From an uncultured Pseudorhodobacter sp. (GTDB lineage Bacteria; Pseudomonadota; Alphaproteobacteria; Rhodobacterales; Rhodobacteraceae), in NCBI GenBank assembly GCA_937910975.1, contig CALEMZ010000267.1, positions 1 through 11,100 of the forward strand: a stretch of DNA of 11,100 nucleotides, read 5' to 3'. Positions 1 through 7,288 of this stretch are shown here, one piece after another. A model generated the notes under the pieces. It was not told where the DNA came from. It saw nothing but the letters and a program-made list of their open reading frames with translations, and ran no database searches. Position numbers and translations under genes: made by a program. The first letter of the stretch is position 1. Every line of letters starts with the position of its first letter.

Positions 1-899
1 GCGGTGATGCGATCGGTGTTGCAGGGGCCGTTGCCCTTGATCACCTCATAAAACTCAGCCCAATCGGGTTCGGAAAAGTCGTATCCACCCTTTTTGGCGT
101 TCCACTTCAGCCCTGCATCCGGGACCGTCAAGCCAAGATATTCAGCCTGCGGCACGGTTTGATCGACGAATTTCTGGCGCAGCTCGTCATTGGTGTCGAT
201 CTTGATTTTCCAGGCCAAGCTTTGCGCGGAATGGACCGAGTCCTTGTCCGACGGGCCGAACATCATTAGGGACGGATACCAGAAGCGGTTCAGCGCATCT
301 TGCGCCATGCGCTTTTGCGCCGCCGTGCCATTGCACATCTTCATCATGATGTCGAAGCCCTGACGCTGGTGAAAGCTTTCCTCTTTGCACACACGGATCA
401 TCGCGCGGGAATAGGGGCCAAAGGAGGTGCGTTGCAGCGGCACCTGGTTCATGATTGCCGCCCCATCCACCAGCCAGCCAACCGCGCCCATATCGGCCCA
501 GGTCAGCGTGGGATAGTTGAAGATGGAGGAATATTTCATCCGTCCGTCCAGCAGCATCTCGGTCATCTCATCGCGGCTGACCCCCAGCGTTTCGGCGGCG
601 CAGTAAAGATAAAGCCCATGCCCCGCCTCATCTTGCACCTTGGCCAGCAAGATCGCCTTGCGCTCCAACGTGGGCGCGCGGGTGATCCAGTTGCCTTCGG
701 GCAGTTGCCCGACGATCTCGGAATGGGCGTGTTGGCCGATCTGACGGATCAGGGTTTTGCGGTAACCCTCGGGCATCCAATCTTTCGGCTCAATTTTTTC
801 GCCCCGATCAACGCGCTCCTGAAAGGCGCGTTCCTGCGGTGTCATCTCCGCAAGCGATTTGACGCCCGTCCCGGTGGATTGAACCATCTGCGCATACAT
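1..899 (-). CDS. paaA: 1,2-phenylacetyl-CoA epoxidase catalytic subunit A (partial, C-terminus off the left edge)
   Basis: PaaA is the diiron catalytic subunit of the multicomponent PaaABCE oxygenase, which converts phenylacetyl-CoA to its ring-1,2-epoxide in the cytoplasm, the committed step of aerobic phenylacetate breakdown. The frame reads MYAQMVQSTG from an ATG at 899 and stays open to the left edge, giving about 300 residues; the family is about 330, so roughly 30 C-terminal residues are missing. Visible ferritin-like diiron motifs are D90-EAGH (E91, H94) and EESFH (E174, H177). Family-typical stretches include WMPEGYRKTLIRQIGQHAHS (residues 41-60) and the FNYPTLTWAD region (127-136). 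A GGAGGG ribosome site (906-911) lies 6 nt before the ATG. It follows the thiolase gene with a 15-bp gap, so the two are almost certainly co-transcribed. The remaining paa genes would be expected further left. No frame break is seen. Confidence 0.95.
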   Translation of the reverse strand, partial: MYAQMVQSTGTGVKSLAEMTPQERAFQERVDRGEKIEPKDWMPEGYRKTLIRQIGQHAHSEIVGQLPEGNWITRAPTLERKAILLAKVQDEAGHGLYLYCAAETLGVSRDEMTEMLLDGRMKYSSIFNYPTLTWADMGAVGWLVDGAAIMNQVPLQRTSFGPYSRAMIRVCKEESFHQRQGFDIMMKMCNGTAAQKRMAQDALNRFWYPSLMMFGPSDKDSVHSAQSLAWKIKIDTNDELRQKFVDQTVPQAEYLGLTVPDAGLKWNAKKGGYDFSEPDWAEFYEVIKGNGPCNTDRIT

Positions 900-914
900 A
901 TTCCGCCCTCCGTT

Positions 915-2111
915 TCAGACCCGTTCAATGATCAAGGCCACGCCTTGCCCCACGCCCACGCACATGGTGCAAAGCGCATAGCGCCCGCCTGTGCGCCGCA
1001 ATTCATAGGCTGCCGTCATCACCAGCCGCGCGCCTGACATGCCCAAAGGATGCCCCATCGCAATCGCCCCGCCATTGGGGTTCACATGCGGTGCATCATC
1101 GGGCAGGCCGAGTGCGCGTAAACTGGCAAGGCCCTGGGCGGCAAAGGCCTCGTTCAACTCGATCACATCCATTTGGCCAAGCGTGAGGCCCGCAAGCGCC
1201 AGCACCTTGTGTGTCGCGGGCACCGGGCCGATGCCCATGATGCGTGGTGCCACCCCGGCCGAAGCCATGGCCACCACCCGCGCCAGCGGCGCGTGCTGTG
1301 CTGCCATCGCCGCATCGCCCAAAAGCAGTGCTGCCGCCCCGTCATTGATGCCCGAGGCATTGCCCGCCGTCACCGTCAGATCCGGCCCGTTCACGCCCTT
1401 CAGGCGCGCAAGTTGTTCAACGGTGGTGCCGGGGCGGGGATGTTCATCCACGGCCACAACAATCGGCGCGCCCTTGCGCTGCGGCAGGGTGACGGGGATG
1501 ATCTCATCGTCAAAACGGCCTGCGGCATGGGCTGCGGCCCAACGTGCCTGCGAGCGCGCGGCGAAAGCATCTTGATCGGCGCGGTTGATGTTGTAATCGG
1601 CGGCCACATTATCGGCGGTTTGCGGCATGGAATCGATCCCATATTCCGCCTTCATCCTGGGGTTCACAAAGCGCCAGCCGATTGTCGTGTCATAGACCGC
1701 TGCATCGCGTGAAAAGGCGGTGGTCGCCTTGGGCATCACGAACGGCGCGCGGCTCATGCTTTCCACACCGCCCGCGATGGCAAGCCGGTAATCCCCCGCC
1801 TTGATGCCACGTGCGGCCATGCCCACGCTATCCATCCCCGAGCCACAGAGCCGGTTGATCGTGGTGCCCGGCACATCCACTGGCAAGCCAGCCAGAAGGG
1901 CCGCCATGCGTGCGACGTTGCGGTTATCCTCGCCAGCCTGATTGGCCGCGCCGAGGATCACATCGTCAATCTGCGCCCAGTCAATGCCGGGATTGCGCGC
2001 CCGCAAGGCTGCGATGGGCAAGGCGGCCAGATCATCGGTGCGCAGCGAAGACAACGCCCCGCCATAGCGGCCGATCGGCGTGCGGATGGCATCAAGGATA
2101 TAGGCGCTCAT
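915..2111 (-). CDS. paaJ: 3-oxoadipyl-CoA / 3-oxo-5,6-dehydrosuberyl-CoA thiolase
   Basis: This is a thiolase (acetyl-CoA acyltransferase) expected to cleave 3-oxoadipyl-CoA, and in the paa pathway also 3-oxo-5,6-dehydrosuberyl-CoA, with CoA to release acetyl-CoA. From the ATG at 2111 the protein has 398 residues, the usual length. It shows the N-terminal signature SAYILDAIRTPIGRYGGAL, nucleophilic Cys89 in NRLCGSGMDSV, His354 in GGAIAMGHPLG and Cys384 in the C-terminal CVGVGQG motif. Reading can be extended to a TTG at 2129, but the ATG at 2111 matches the family N-terminus (MSAYILDAIRTP) and is preferred. It is the first gene of a minus-strand operon, with paaA 15 bp downstream. PcaF of the beta-ketoadipate pathway is a close relative and cannot be excluded by sequence alone; the paaA neighbour favours PaaJ. 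Confidence 0.85.
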   Translation of the reverse strand: MSAYILDAIRTPIGRYGGALSSLRTDDLAALPIAALRARNPGIDWAQIDDVILGAANQAGEDNRNVARMAALLAGLPVDVPGTTINRLCGSGMDSVGMAARGIKAGDYRLAIAGGVESMSRAPFVMPKATTAFSRDAAVYDTTIGWRFVNPRMKAEYGIDSMPQTADNVAADYNINRADQDAFAARSQARWAAAHAAGRFDDEIIPVTLPQRKGAPIVVAVDEHPRPGTTVEQLARLKGVNGPDLTVTAGNASGINDGAAALLLGDAAMAAQHAPLARVVAMASAGVAPRIMGIGPVPATHKVLALAGLTLGQMDVIELNEAFAAQGLASLRALGLPDDAPHVNPNGGAIAMGHPLGMSGARLVMTAAYELRRTGGRYALCTMCVGVGQGVALIIERV

Positions 2112-2142
2112 GTCGGGGTCTTTCTGCAAGCTTGAATACTCG

Positions 2143-2184
2143 ACCGATTGGTCGGTAAATACGCGGAGATTTGATTCGCAGCAA
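2143..2184 (-). promoter_or_regulatory. paa operon promoter with TetR-type operator
   Basis: Read on the minus strand there is TTGCTG (2184-2179), a 17-bp spacer and TATTTA (2161-2156), a reasonable sigma70-type promoter about 45-75 bp before the thiolase ATG. Directly abutting the -10 box is the dyad ACCGA-N4-TCGGT (2143-2156), which also contains an inner GACC-N4-GGTC. Palindromes built from ACCGA/TCGGT are typical operators of TetR-family repressors, and PaaR of several phenylacetate clusters belongs to that family. The overlap with the -10 and start region fits repression relieved by phenylacetyl-CoA. The promoter and ligand are inferred; no paaR gene is in the window. Confidence 0.5.
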
Positions 2185-2549
2185 ATGAAATGTTACCGGA
2201 ATTTGCGCTGGACGCATATTATGTAACCATTTTAATACCTGTGCCATTCGAAAGCCTAGGCCAGATCAACGCATCATTTCCAGCCAGTAAGGGCAATCAG
2301 TTTTTGCGACAGGGCCATGATGCTTTGGCGGTCCGCGCGCGCCAATGAAAGGGTGTGGCTTACGCCACGGGGCAATTTTGGGGGCTTTGAAAGCGCTGGA
2401 ATTAATGCAATGACTTATGCAGTTTCTGCTGCATCACGCAGAAGAAAAAAGCCGACACCCCACACAAGACCCTTCAAAGGGCAGGGGTTTACCATTGAAA
2501 ACGCAAGGATAATTTCTTGCACTGTGACTGACCTTTGGGAGGATTCCAT
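2162..2549. other. Divergent intergenic region between paa and TRAP operons
   Basis: This stretch of almost 400 bp separates the minus-strand paa operon from the plus-strand TRAP operon, and I find no convincing gene in it. It holds several dyads: TTGGCG/CGCCAA (2325-2330 and 2340-2345), ATGCAG/CTGCAT (2417-2422 and 2429-2434), overlapping TTCTGC/GCAGAA (2425-2430 and 2438-2443), and a nested hairpin with outer ACCCC/GGGGT (2457-2461 and 2484-2488) and inner CCCT/AGGG. These may form a structured leader or operator region for dctP. I could not identify a clear -35/-10 pair for dctP; TTGAAA at 2495-2500 lacks a good -10 at normal spacing. The part near 2160-2260 is visibly more AT-rich than the flanking genes. 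Confidence 0.4.
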
Positions 2550-3593
2550 ATGACCAACCGCAGAATGTTTTTTGGAGCCATCGGGGGTGCTGCACTTGCC
2601 GCACTCATGGCAACCAGTGCCGTCGCACAAGAGGTGACGCTGAAATTGCACCAGTTTTTGCCGGCTCAGGCCAATGTGCCAAAACTGATTCTCGATGTCT
2701 GGGCCGACAATGTTGAGCGCGACTCGGGCGGTCGCATCAAGGTAGACCGCTTCCCCTCGATGCAGCTGGGGGGCGCACCGCCGGAGTTGCTGGACCAGGT
2801 GATCGACGGGGTCGCGGATGTGGTCTGGACTGTGGTCGGCTATACGCCGGGCCGCTTCCCCTCGACCGAAGTGTTTGAGCTGCCCTTCATGGTTGAGGAT
2901 GCGCGCGCAGCGTCTTCCGCCTATTGGAAGATGTTCGAAAGCCACATGAAAGACACCGAGTTCAAGGATGTGCATATCCTTGGCACCTGGGTGCATGGCC
3001 CCGGCATGTTCCACACCGCCGATCCGATCCAGACCCCTGCGGACCTTCAGGGCATGAAAATTCGCGGTGCGTCGCGCATGGTGAATGAGCTTCTGAAGAC
3101 GCTGGGCGCGGAACCTGTGGGCATGCCTGTGCCTGCGATCCCGGAGGCGCTTTCCAAAGGTGTGATCGACGGCACCACCATTCCATGGGAAGTGACCGGC
3201 GCGCTGAAAGTACCGGAACTGGTGGAAAACCATACCGAATTCCAAGGTCCGGCGCTGTATAACGTCACCTTCGTTCTGGCCATGAACAAGGGTGTTTATG
3301 ACGGGCTGGCGGATGATCTGAAGGCGGTTATCGACAAGAACTCCGGCCTTGAGTTTTCGATCTTTGCCGGCGGCACCCAGTCCGATGCGGATGGCCCCTC
3401 GCGGCAGGTCGCGGCGGATCGTGGCAACAACATCATCACCATCTCCAAAGAAGATGCCGCCGCGAACTGGATGCCGATCGTGGAGCCGATCTATGCCTCC
3501 TGGGCGGCAGAGATGAAGGAAAAGGGCATCGACGGTCAGGCCCTGATCGATGGGGCCCGCGCGTTGATGACAGAATATCAGGCGTCGAACTAA
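2550..3593 (+). CDS. dctP: TRAP transporter solute-binding protein, DctP family
   Basis: This is the periplasmic substrate-capture protein of a tripartite ATP-independent (TRAP) transporter, which takes up an organic acid by coupling to a sodium gradient. The product has 347 residues. It opens with a signal peptide (hydrophobic stretch 7-24, likely cut after A26 in SAVA|QE); NRRMFF ahead of the hydrophobic core resembles a twin-arginine motif. Family marks include LKLHQFLP (31-38), GGRIKVDRFPSMQLGG (60-75), a VVWTVVGYTPGRFP block (91-104), and GMKIRG with R172, the conserved carboxylate-binding arginine of DctP proteins. The ATG at 2550 has GGGAGGA (2537-2543) 6 nt upstream; the TTG at 2535 would precede that site and is rejected. 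A terminator and then dctQM follow. The substrate is unknown. The GYTPGRFP block recalls TRAP proteins placed near aromatic-acid genes, which is suggestive only. Confidence 0.92.
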   Translation: MTNRRMFFGAIGGAALAALMATSAVAQEVTLKLHQFLPAQANVPKLILDVWADNVERDSGGRIKVDRFPSMQLGGAPPELLDQVIDGVADVVWTVVGYTPGRFPSTEVFELPFMVEDARAASSAYWKMFESHMKDTEFKDVHILGTWVHGPGMFHTADPIQTPADLQGMKIRGASRMVNELLKTLGAEPVGMPVPAIPEALSKGVIDGTTIPWEVTGALKVPELVENHTEFQGPALYNVTFVLAMNKGVYDGLADDLKAVIDKNSGLEFSIFAGGTQSDADGPSRQVAADRGNNIITISKEDAAANWMPIVEPIYASWAAEMKEKGIDGQALIDGARALMTEYQASN

Positions 3594-3610
3594 CCTCAAG
3601 AACCCCATGG

Positions 3611-3650
3611 GCGGCCCGTTGCAGCGCTCGCTGCCACGGGCCGCTTTTTT
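3611..3650 (+). terminator. Intra-operon rho-independent terminator between dctP and dctQ
   Basis: GCGGCCCGT (3611-3619) pairs perfectly with ACGGGCCGC (3636-3644), with an inner GCAGCG/CGCTGC stem (3621-3626 and 3629-3634), followed directly by six T residues (3645-3650). It begins 17 bp after the dctP stop and ends 19 bp before the dctQ ATG. It probably ends most transcripts after dctP and protects their 3' end, so that the binding protein is made in excess over the membrane subunits. Confidence 0.88.
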
Positions 3651-3669
3651 GCACAGCCAGAGGCGCCAG

Positions 3670-4257
3670 ATGATGCACCGCTTTTTCCTGAAACTGTCGC
3701 AGGTGTTTGCTTATCTTGGTGGGCTGATGCTGACCTTGCTGGTCGTGATGACCTGCGTTTCGGTGGTTGGGCGCAAACTGAATGACCTGCTGCATGACAT
3801 GGTTGCCGATGGCAACATGGCCGGTTTGGCGCAAGCCTTGCTTGATGCCAATATTGGCGCAATCAACGGCGATTTTGAATTGATTGAGGCGGGCATCGCC
3901 TTTTCCATCTTTGCCTTCTTGCCGCTGTGCCAGATCACCAATGGCCATGCGTCGGTGGATATTTTCACGTCCAAACTCTCTGCCCGCACAAACCGCGTTT
4001 TGCGGGCGGTGATCGAGGTGGTTTTTGCGATGGTTCTGGTGTTGATCGCTGTGCAGCTTTCCTCTGGCATGTTCAGCAAATTGCGCAGCGGGCAGACCAC
4101 GTTCCTACTACAGTTCCCGGTCTGGTGGGCCTACGCACTTAGCCTGACGGGGGCCGTGACCGCCGCAATCGTCGCGATCTACATGGCCCTGATCCGAATC
4201 ATGGAATCCCTGACCGGGGCTACCATATTGCGCGATGAGATGGGGGCAGAGCATTGA
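3670..4257 (+). CDS. dctQ: TRAP transporter small permease, DctQ family (with extended first loop)
   Basis: This is the small four-helix membrane subunit of the TRAP transporter, which partners DctM in the inner membrane. The start is taken at the ATG at 3670 (AGAGG at 3659-3663, 6 nt spacing), giving 195 residues. An upstream ATG at 3607 would run through the terminator hairpin and is rejected. Hydrophobic segments lie at about 12-34, 72-90, 112-132 and 150-178. Family marks are VSVVGR (30-35) after helix 1 and GDFELIEAG (67-75) before helix 2. In ordinary DctQ proteins these two motifs are separated by about ten residues; here about 30 extra residues (38-66) intervene. The last 4 nt overlap the dctM start. 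DctM also carries an extra segment, which suggests the two changes are related. Confidence 0.88.
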   Translation: MMHRFFLKLSQVFAYLGGLMLTLLVVMTCVSVVGRKLNDLLHDMVADGNMAGLAQALLDANIGAINGDFELIEAGIAFSIFAFLPLCQITNGHASVDIFTSKLSARTNRVLRAVIEVVFAMVLVLIAVQLSSGMFSKLRSGQTTFLLQFPVWWAYALSLTGAVTAAIVAIYMALIRIMESLTGATILRDEMGAEH

Positions 4258-5750
4258 GCGATCTTGCAATCGGCATCTGGTCCTTTCCCGCACTGCTGGT
4301 CCTCATTTTTCTGCGTGTTCCGATTGGGCTGGCGATGTTCGTCGCGGGCCTTGTGGGGCTGATGCTGGTGGGGGGCGGGCCTTTGGTGCCCTTTGCGCGG
4401 CTGAAATCTGAAACCTTCACCACCTTTTCCAGCTATTCGCTGTCCATCGTGCCGATGTTTCTGCTGATGGGGCATTTCGCAACCTTGGGCGGCATGTCGC
4501 AGGCGCTGTTTAAGGCGGCGCAAAGCTGGATCGGGCATCGTAAGGGCGGGGTGGCAATGGCAGCGGTGGGGGCCTGTGCAGGCTTTGGCTCGATCTGTGG
4601 CTCCTCGCTTGCCACAGCGGCCACGATGAGCCGGGTGGCGCTGCCAGAATTGCGCGCCTATGGCTATGCGGGCGGCTTTGCCACCGCGACACTGGCGGCG
4701 GGCGGCACGCTTGGCATCTTGATCCCACCCTCGGTGGTGCTGGTGATCTACGCGATCCTAACCGAGCAAAACATCGCCAAACTGTTCCTCGCCGCCTTTA
4801 TTCCCGGCCTGATGGCGGCGCTGGGGTATGTGCTTGTGATCTCGCTTTACGTCCGGCTTTATCCTAAATCCGCGGGCACCCGCCCCCGTGTGCCTTACGG
4901 CGAGCGGTTGAAGGCCTTGTTCGCTGTCTGGCCTGTTCTGATGGTGTTCATCACGGTGGTCGGCGGCATCTACGGCGGGATTTTCACCCCGACCGAGGGC
5001 GCCGCTGTGGGCGCTTTTGGCACCGGGCTTATTGCCTGGGTCAATGGCGGTTTGAACCGGAGCAGCCTTGCCGAAAGCTTTTTCGTCACCGCGCGTTCCA
5101 CCGCGATGATCTTTTTTATCGTGCTGGGGGCGGCCTTTTACAACGGCTTTCTGGCGCTGACCCAGGTGCCGCAGGAAATCGCCGCCTGGGTGGGGGCGCT
5201 TGGCGTCAGCCCCTGGCTGGTGCTGATCCTCATTTTGGTGTTCTATCTGATACTGGGCTGCCTGATGGACAGCCTGTCGATGATCTTGCTGACCATCCCG
5301 ATCTTTTGGCCCGTGATCCAGGGGCTGGATTTCGCCATGGTCACGATGGCAGATCTGCACGCTGCCCGTGCCGCCGAGGCCTTGGCCAAGGGCCTTTCAC
5401 TGGCCCCCGATATGCTGGACAGCATTCAGGCCACGCTCGCCCAAGGGGCGGAGCTGACGCGCGAGCAGATCAGGGCGCTGGGCCTGCGCGGCGTCAACGA
5501 AGGCGCGCTGACGCGGATCAATATTGAGCAAACTGCGATCTGGTTCGGCATTTTAGTGCTGATCGTGGTGGAGGTAGGGCTGATCACGCCGCCGGTGGGG
5601 ATGAACCTGTTCATCATCAACACGATGGACCGCAAAACCCCGATAATCGAAACCTATAAGGCGGTCATGTTTTTTGTCGCCTCGGACCTGATCCGCGTGG
5701 TGATCCTTGTGGCCTTCCCGGCGATCACGCTGTTCCTGATCGCATGGTAG
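4254..5750 (+). CDS. dctM: TRAP transporter large permease, DctM family (with internal insertion)
   Basis: This is the large membrane subunit that carries the substrate and sodium path of the TRAP transporter. It starts at a TTG (4254) overlapping the dctQ TGA by 4 nt (ATTGA), with a G-rich tract just upstream, so translation is probably coupled. Length is 498 residues against about 425-430 for typical DctM. Conserved parts are FLRVPIGLAMFVAG (19-32), GFGSICGSSLATAATM (110-125), GGTLGILIPPSV (150-161) and GLITPPVGMN (442-451). The extra length is a mostly polar, Ala/Leu/Glu-rich, probably helical stretch at about 360-427, between IPIFWPVI and IWFGILV, which adjoin in usual DctM proteins. Apart from this the sequence looks intact and functional. 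Substrate is unknown. Confidence 0.92.
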   Translation: MSDLAIGIWSFPALLVLIFLRVPIGLAMFVAGLVGLMLVGGGPLVPFARLKSETFTTFSSYSLSIVPMFLLMGHFATLGGMSQALFKAAQSWIGHRKGGVAMAAVGACAGFGSICGSSLATAATMSRVALPELRAYGYAGGFATATLAAGGTLGILIPPSVVLVIYAILTEQNIAKLFLAAFIPGLMAALGYVLVISLYVRLYPKSAGTRPRVPYGERLKALFAVWPVLMVFITVVGGIYGGIFTPTEGAAVGAFGTGLIAWVNGGLNRSSLAESFFVTARSTAMIFFIVLGAAFYNGFLALTQVPQEIAAWVGALGVSPWLVLILILVFYLILGCLMDSLSMILLTIPIFWPVIQGLDFAMVTMADLHAARAAEALAKGLSLAPDMLDSIQATLAQGAELTREQIRALGLRGVNEGALTRINIEQTAIWFGILVLIVVEVGLITPPVGMNLFIINTMDRKTPIIETYKAVMFFVASDLIRVVILVAFPAITLFLIAW

Positions 5751-5766
5751 GGGGGCAAACGCCCCT
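5751..5766. terminator. Short hairpin between convergent dctM and tupA
   Basis: GGGGC (5752-5756) and GCCCC (5761-5765) form a five-pair stem with an AAAC loop in the 21-bp gap between the two converging operons. It lacks a real T tract on either side, so it is at best a weak bidirectional terminator. Confidence 0.35.
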
Positions 5767-5771
5767 TCAGG

Positions 5772-6575
5772 TCACGGATCGGTGGCGTTGAATACAAACA
5801 GCGGCTCGTCATTGATGCTATAGCCGTTGATAAGCGCTTTCGCGTGCGGGCCAACCAGCCACGCCTCCAGCTTCATCGCCAGATCATTGCGCACATGGGG
5901 CTGCTTTTGCGGGTTCACTGGCAGATAGGCATATTGGTTGAAAAGCATAGGATCGCCTGCGAACAACAGCGCCAGATCGGCCTTGTTACCGAAGTTCAGC
6001 CAGCTTGCGCGGTCCGCCAGAATATAGGCATTCAGCCCCGCCGCCGTGTTCAGCGCGGCCCCCATGCCAGAGCCGGTTGCGTGGTACCAATCGCCAAACC
6101 CCGCCGCATCCAGATCGGCGGCTTTCCACAGCGCCAACTCGGCCAAATGGGTGCCACTGTTATCGCCACGGCTGACAAAGGCGGGCTGTGCGGCCGCGAT
6201 ACGCTGCATCGCGTCCACCACTTTGGTATCTTGCGCAATCGCTGCCGGGTCTGCCGTTGGGCCAAGGATCACAAAGTCATTATACATGATCTCGCGGCGA
6301 TGGGTGCCATGGCCAGAGGCGACGAAGGCCGTTTCGGCGGCTTTGGAATGCACCAATATCGCATCCACATCCCCGGCCTCGCCCAGCTTGATCGCCTGTC
6401 CGGTGCCAACGACCAGAAGCTGAAGGTCAATATCCAGATCCGCTTTGATCGCGGGCAAAAGCACATCCGCGAGGCCAGAATTTTCAAAGGATGTTGTTAC
6501 CGCCATCCGCATCTCCTCGGCCATGGCGGCGGTGGAGAGGAAAAGGGCCGCCGTGAGTGTAAACACGCGTGTCAT
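5772..6575 (-). CDS. tupA: Tungstate ABC transporter substrate-binding protein
   Basis: TupA is the periplasmic protein that binds tungstate with high selectivity and hands it to TupB/TupC. The product has 267 residues with a signal peptide at 1-19 (cut after AMA). Family marks are the oxyanion-binding VTTSFENSGLAD (26-37), GDVDAILVHSKAAE (68-81), the MYNDFVILGP block (97-106), SRGDNSGTH (135-143) and a C-terminal FNQYAYLPVNP (212-222). The TTTS-like start and MYNDFV block are characteristic of TupA/WtpA-type oxyanion binders rather than molybdate-specific ModA. The ATG (6575) overlaps the tupC stop by 4 nt as ATGA. The gene is last in the tupB-tupC-tupA order, which is unusual because the binding protein is commonly encoded first. 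Confidence 0.9.
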   Translation of the reverse strand: MTRVFTLTAALFLSTAAMAEEMRMAVTTSFENSGLADVLLPAIKADLDIDLQLLVVGTGQAIKLGEAGDVDAILVHSKAAETAFVASGHGTHRREIMYNDFVILGPTADPAAIAQDTKVVDAMQRIAAAQPAFVSRGDNSGTHLAELALWKAADLDAAGFGDWYHATGSGMGAALNTAAGLNAYILADRASWLNFGNKADLALLFAGDPMLFNQYAYLPVNPQKQPHVRNDLAMKLEAWLVGPHAKALINGYSINDEPLFVFNATDP

Positions 6576-7288
6576 TCGACGATATCTCCATTCAGAAAGG
6601 CAATAAGCTCAGGCGTTCGCGACGCGCCGAAAAACGCTTCGGCAGGCCCCTTTTCATGGATGTGCCCCGATAGCATGAAAATCGCGTCGGCGGCAAGGCG
6701 ACGCGCTTGCCCCATGTCATGGGTGGCCATGATGATCCGGGTGCCTGCAGCTTGGCATTGCTGCAAAAGCGCTTCGATCTCACGGGTTGAACGTCCATCG
6801 AGATTGGCACTGGGTTCATCCAGAAACAATACTTCCGGCTCCCGGATAAGCGCACGTGCCAGTGCCAGCTTTTGCCGCTCGCCGCCTGAAAGCCGTGCGG
6901 CTTGGGTGTCCAGCGCACGGCCAAGACCGATCCTTTGCGCCCAAGCCACTGCCGCCGCATTCGCCACGCTGCGCGGGGTGCCCAGCAGATCAAGCGGAAA
7001 GCGCAGATTGGCCAGCACCGTGCGGCGCAGCACGATCGGCGACTGAAACACATAGGCCTGTCGTATATTGGCCTCATGCGCGGGAAGCGCCCAGTCAGCT
7101 GCTCCGCCGCTAAGGCGCTCCAGCCCGTGCATGGCCCGCAAAAGCGTGGTTTTGCCCGATCCGTTCGGCCCAATAATGATGGTGATCCCTTCACCGCCAA
7201 GCGTCAGCGACACCGGACCCATCAAGGTCTTGCCGTTGCGCCGCACCACGGCGTCGGTCAATGTCAGGGGCAACAATCCGGCCATCAC
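6572..7288 (-). CDS. tupC: Tungstate ABC transporter ATP-binding protein
   Basis: This is the cytoplasmic ATPase of the tungstate importer. It has 238 residues when read from the GTG at 7288; an ATG at 7285, overlapping the tupB stop as TGATG, is an equally possible start. Complete ABC motifs are present: Walker A GPNGSGKT (40-47), Q-loop Q82 in FQSP, signature LSGGE (133-137), Walker B VLFLDEP (153-159) and H190 in the ATHD switch. There is no molybdate-type TOBE domain, and the short length fits TupC. It overlaps tupB at one end and tupA at the other, so the three are one transcription unit. The symbol rests largely on the TupA and TupB neighbours. Confidence 0.88.
   Translation of the reverse strand: MMAGLLPLTLTDAVVRRNGKTLMGPVSLTLGGEGITIIIGPNGSGKTTLLRAMHGLERLSGGAADWALPAHEANIRQAYVFQSPIVLRRTVLANLRFPLDLLGTPRSVANAAAVAWAQRIGLGRALDTQAARLSGGERQKLALARALIREPEVLFLDEPSANLDGRSTREIEALLQQCQAAGTRIIMATHDMGQARRLAADAIFMLSGHIHEKGPAEAFFGASRTPELIAFLNGDIVE

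Noticed and set aside
300..1037. Plus-strand open frame of 245 codons
   Set aside because: It lies antisense to paaA and the end of the thiolase gene, both with clear family motifs on the minus strand; its His/Pro/Arg-rich product looks like a shadow.
1039..1712. Two plus-strand frames of about 180 codons antisense to the thiolase gene
   Set aside because: Low-complexity Ala/Arg/Ser-rich products with no family resemblance, opposite a complete thiolase with all catalytic residues.
2317..2553. Plus-strand frame of 78 codons before dctP
   Set aside because: It runs into dctP in another frame, lacks a ribosome site, crosses several hairpins and resembles no family.
2415..3608. Minus-strand frame of 397 codons opposite dctP
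   Set aside because: Long but exactly antisense to a well-supported DctP; composition is His/Arg/Gly-rich as expected for a shadow in GC-rich DNA.
5844..7046. Plus-strand frame of 400 codons opposite tupA/tupC
   Set aside because: Antisense to TupA and TupC, which show complete binding-protein and ABC ATPase motifs.
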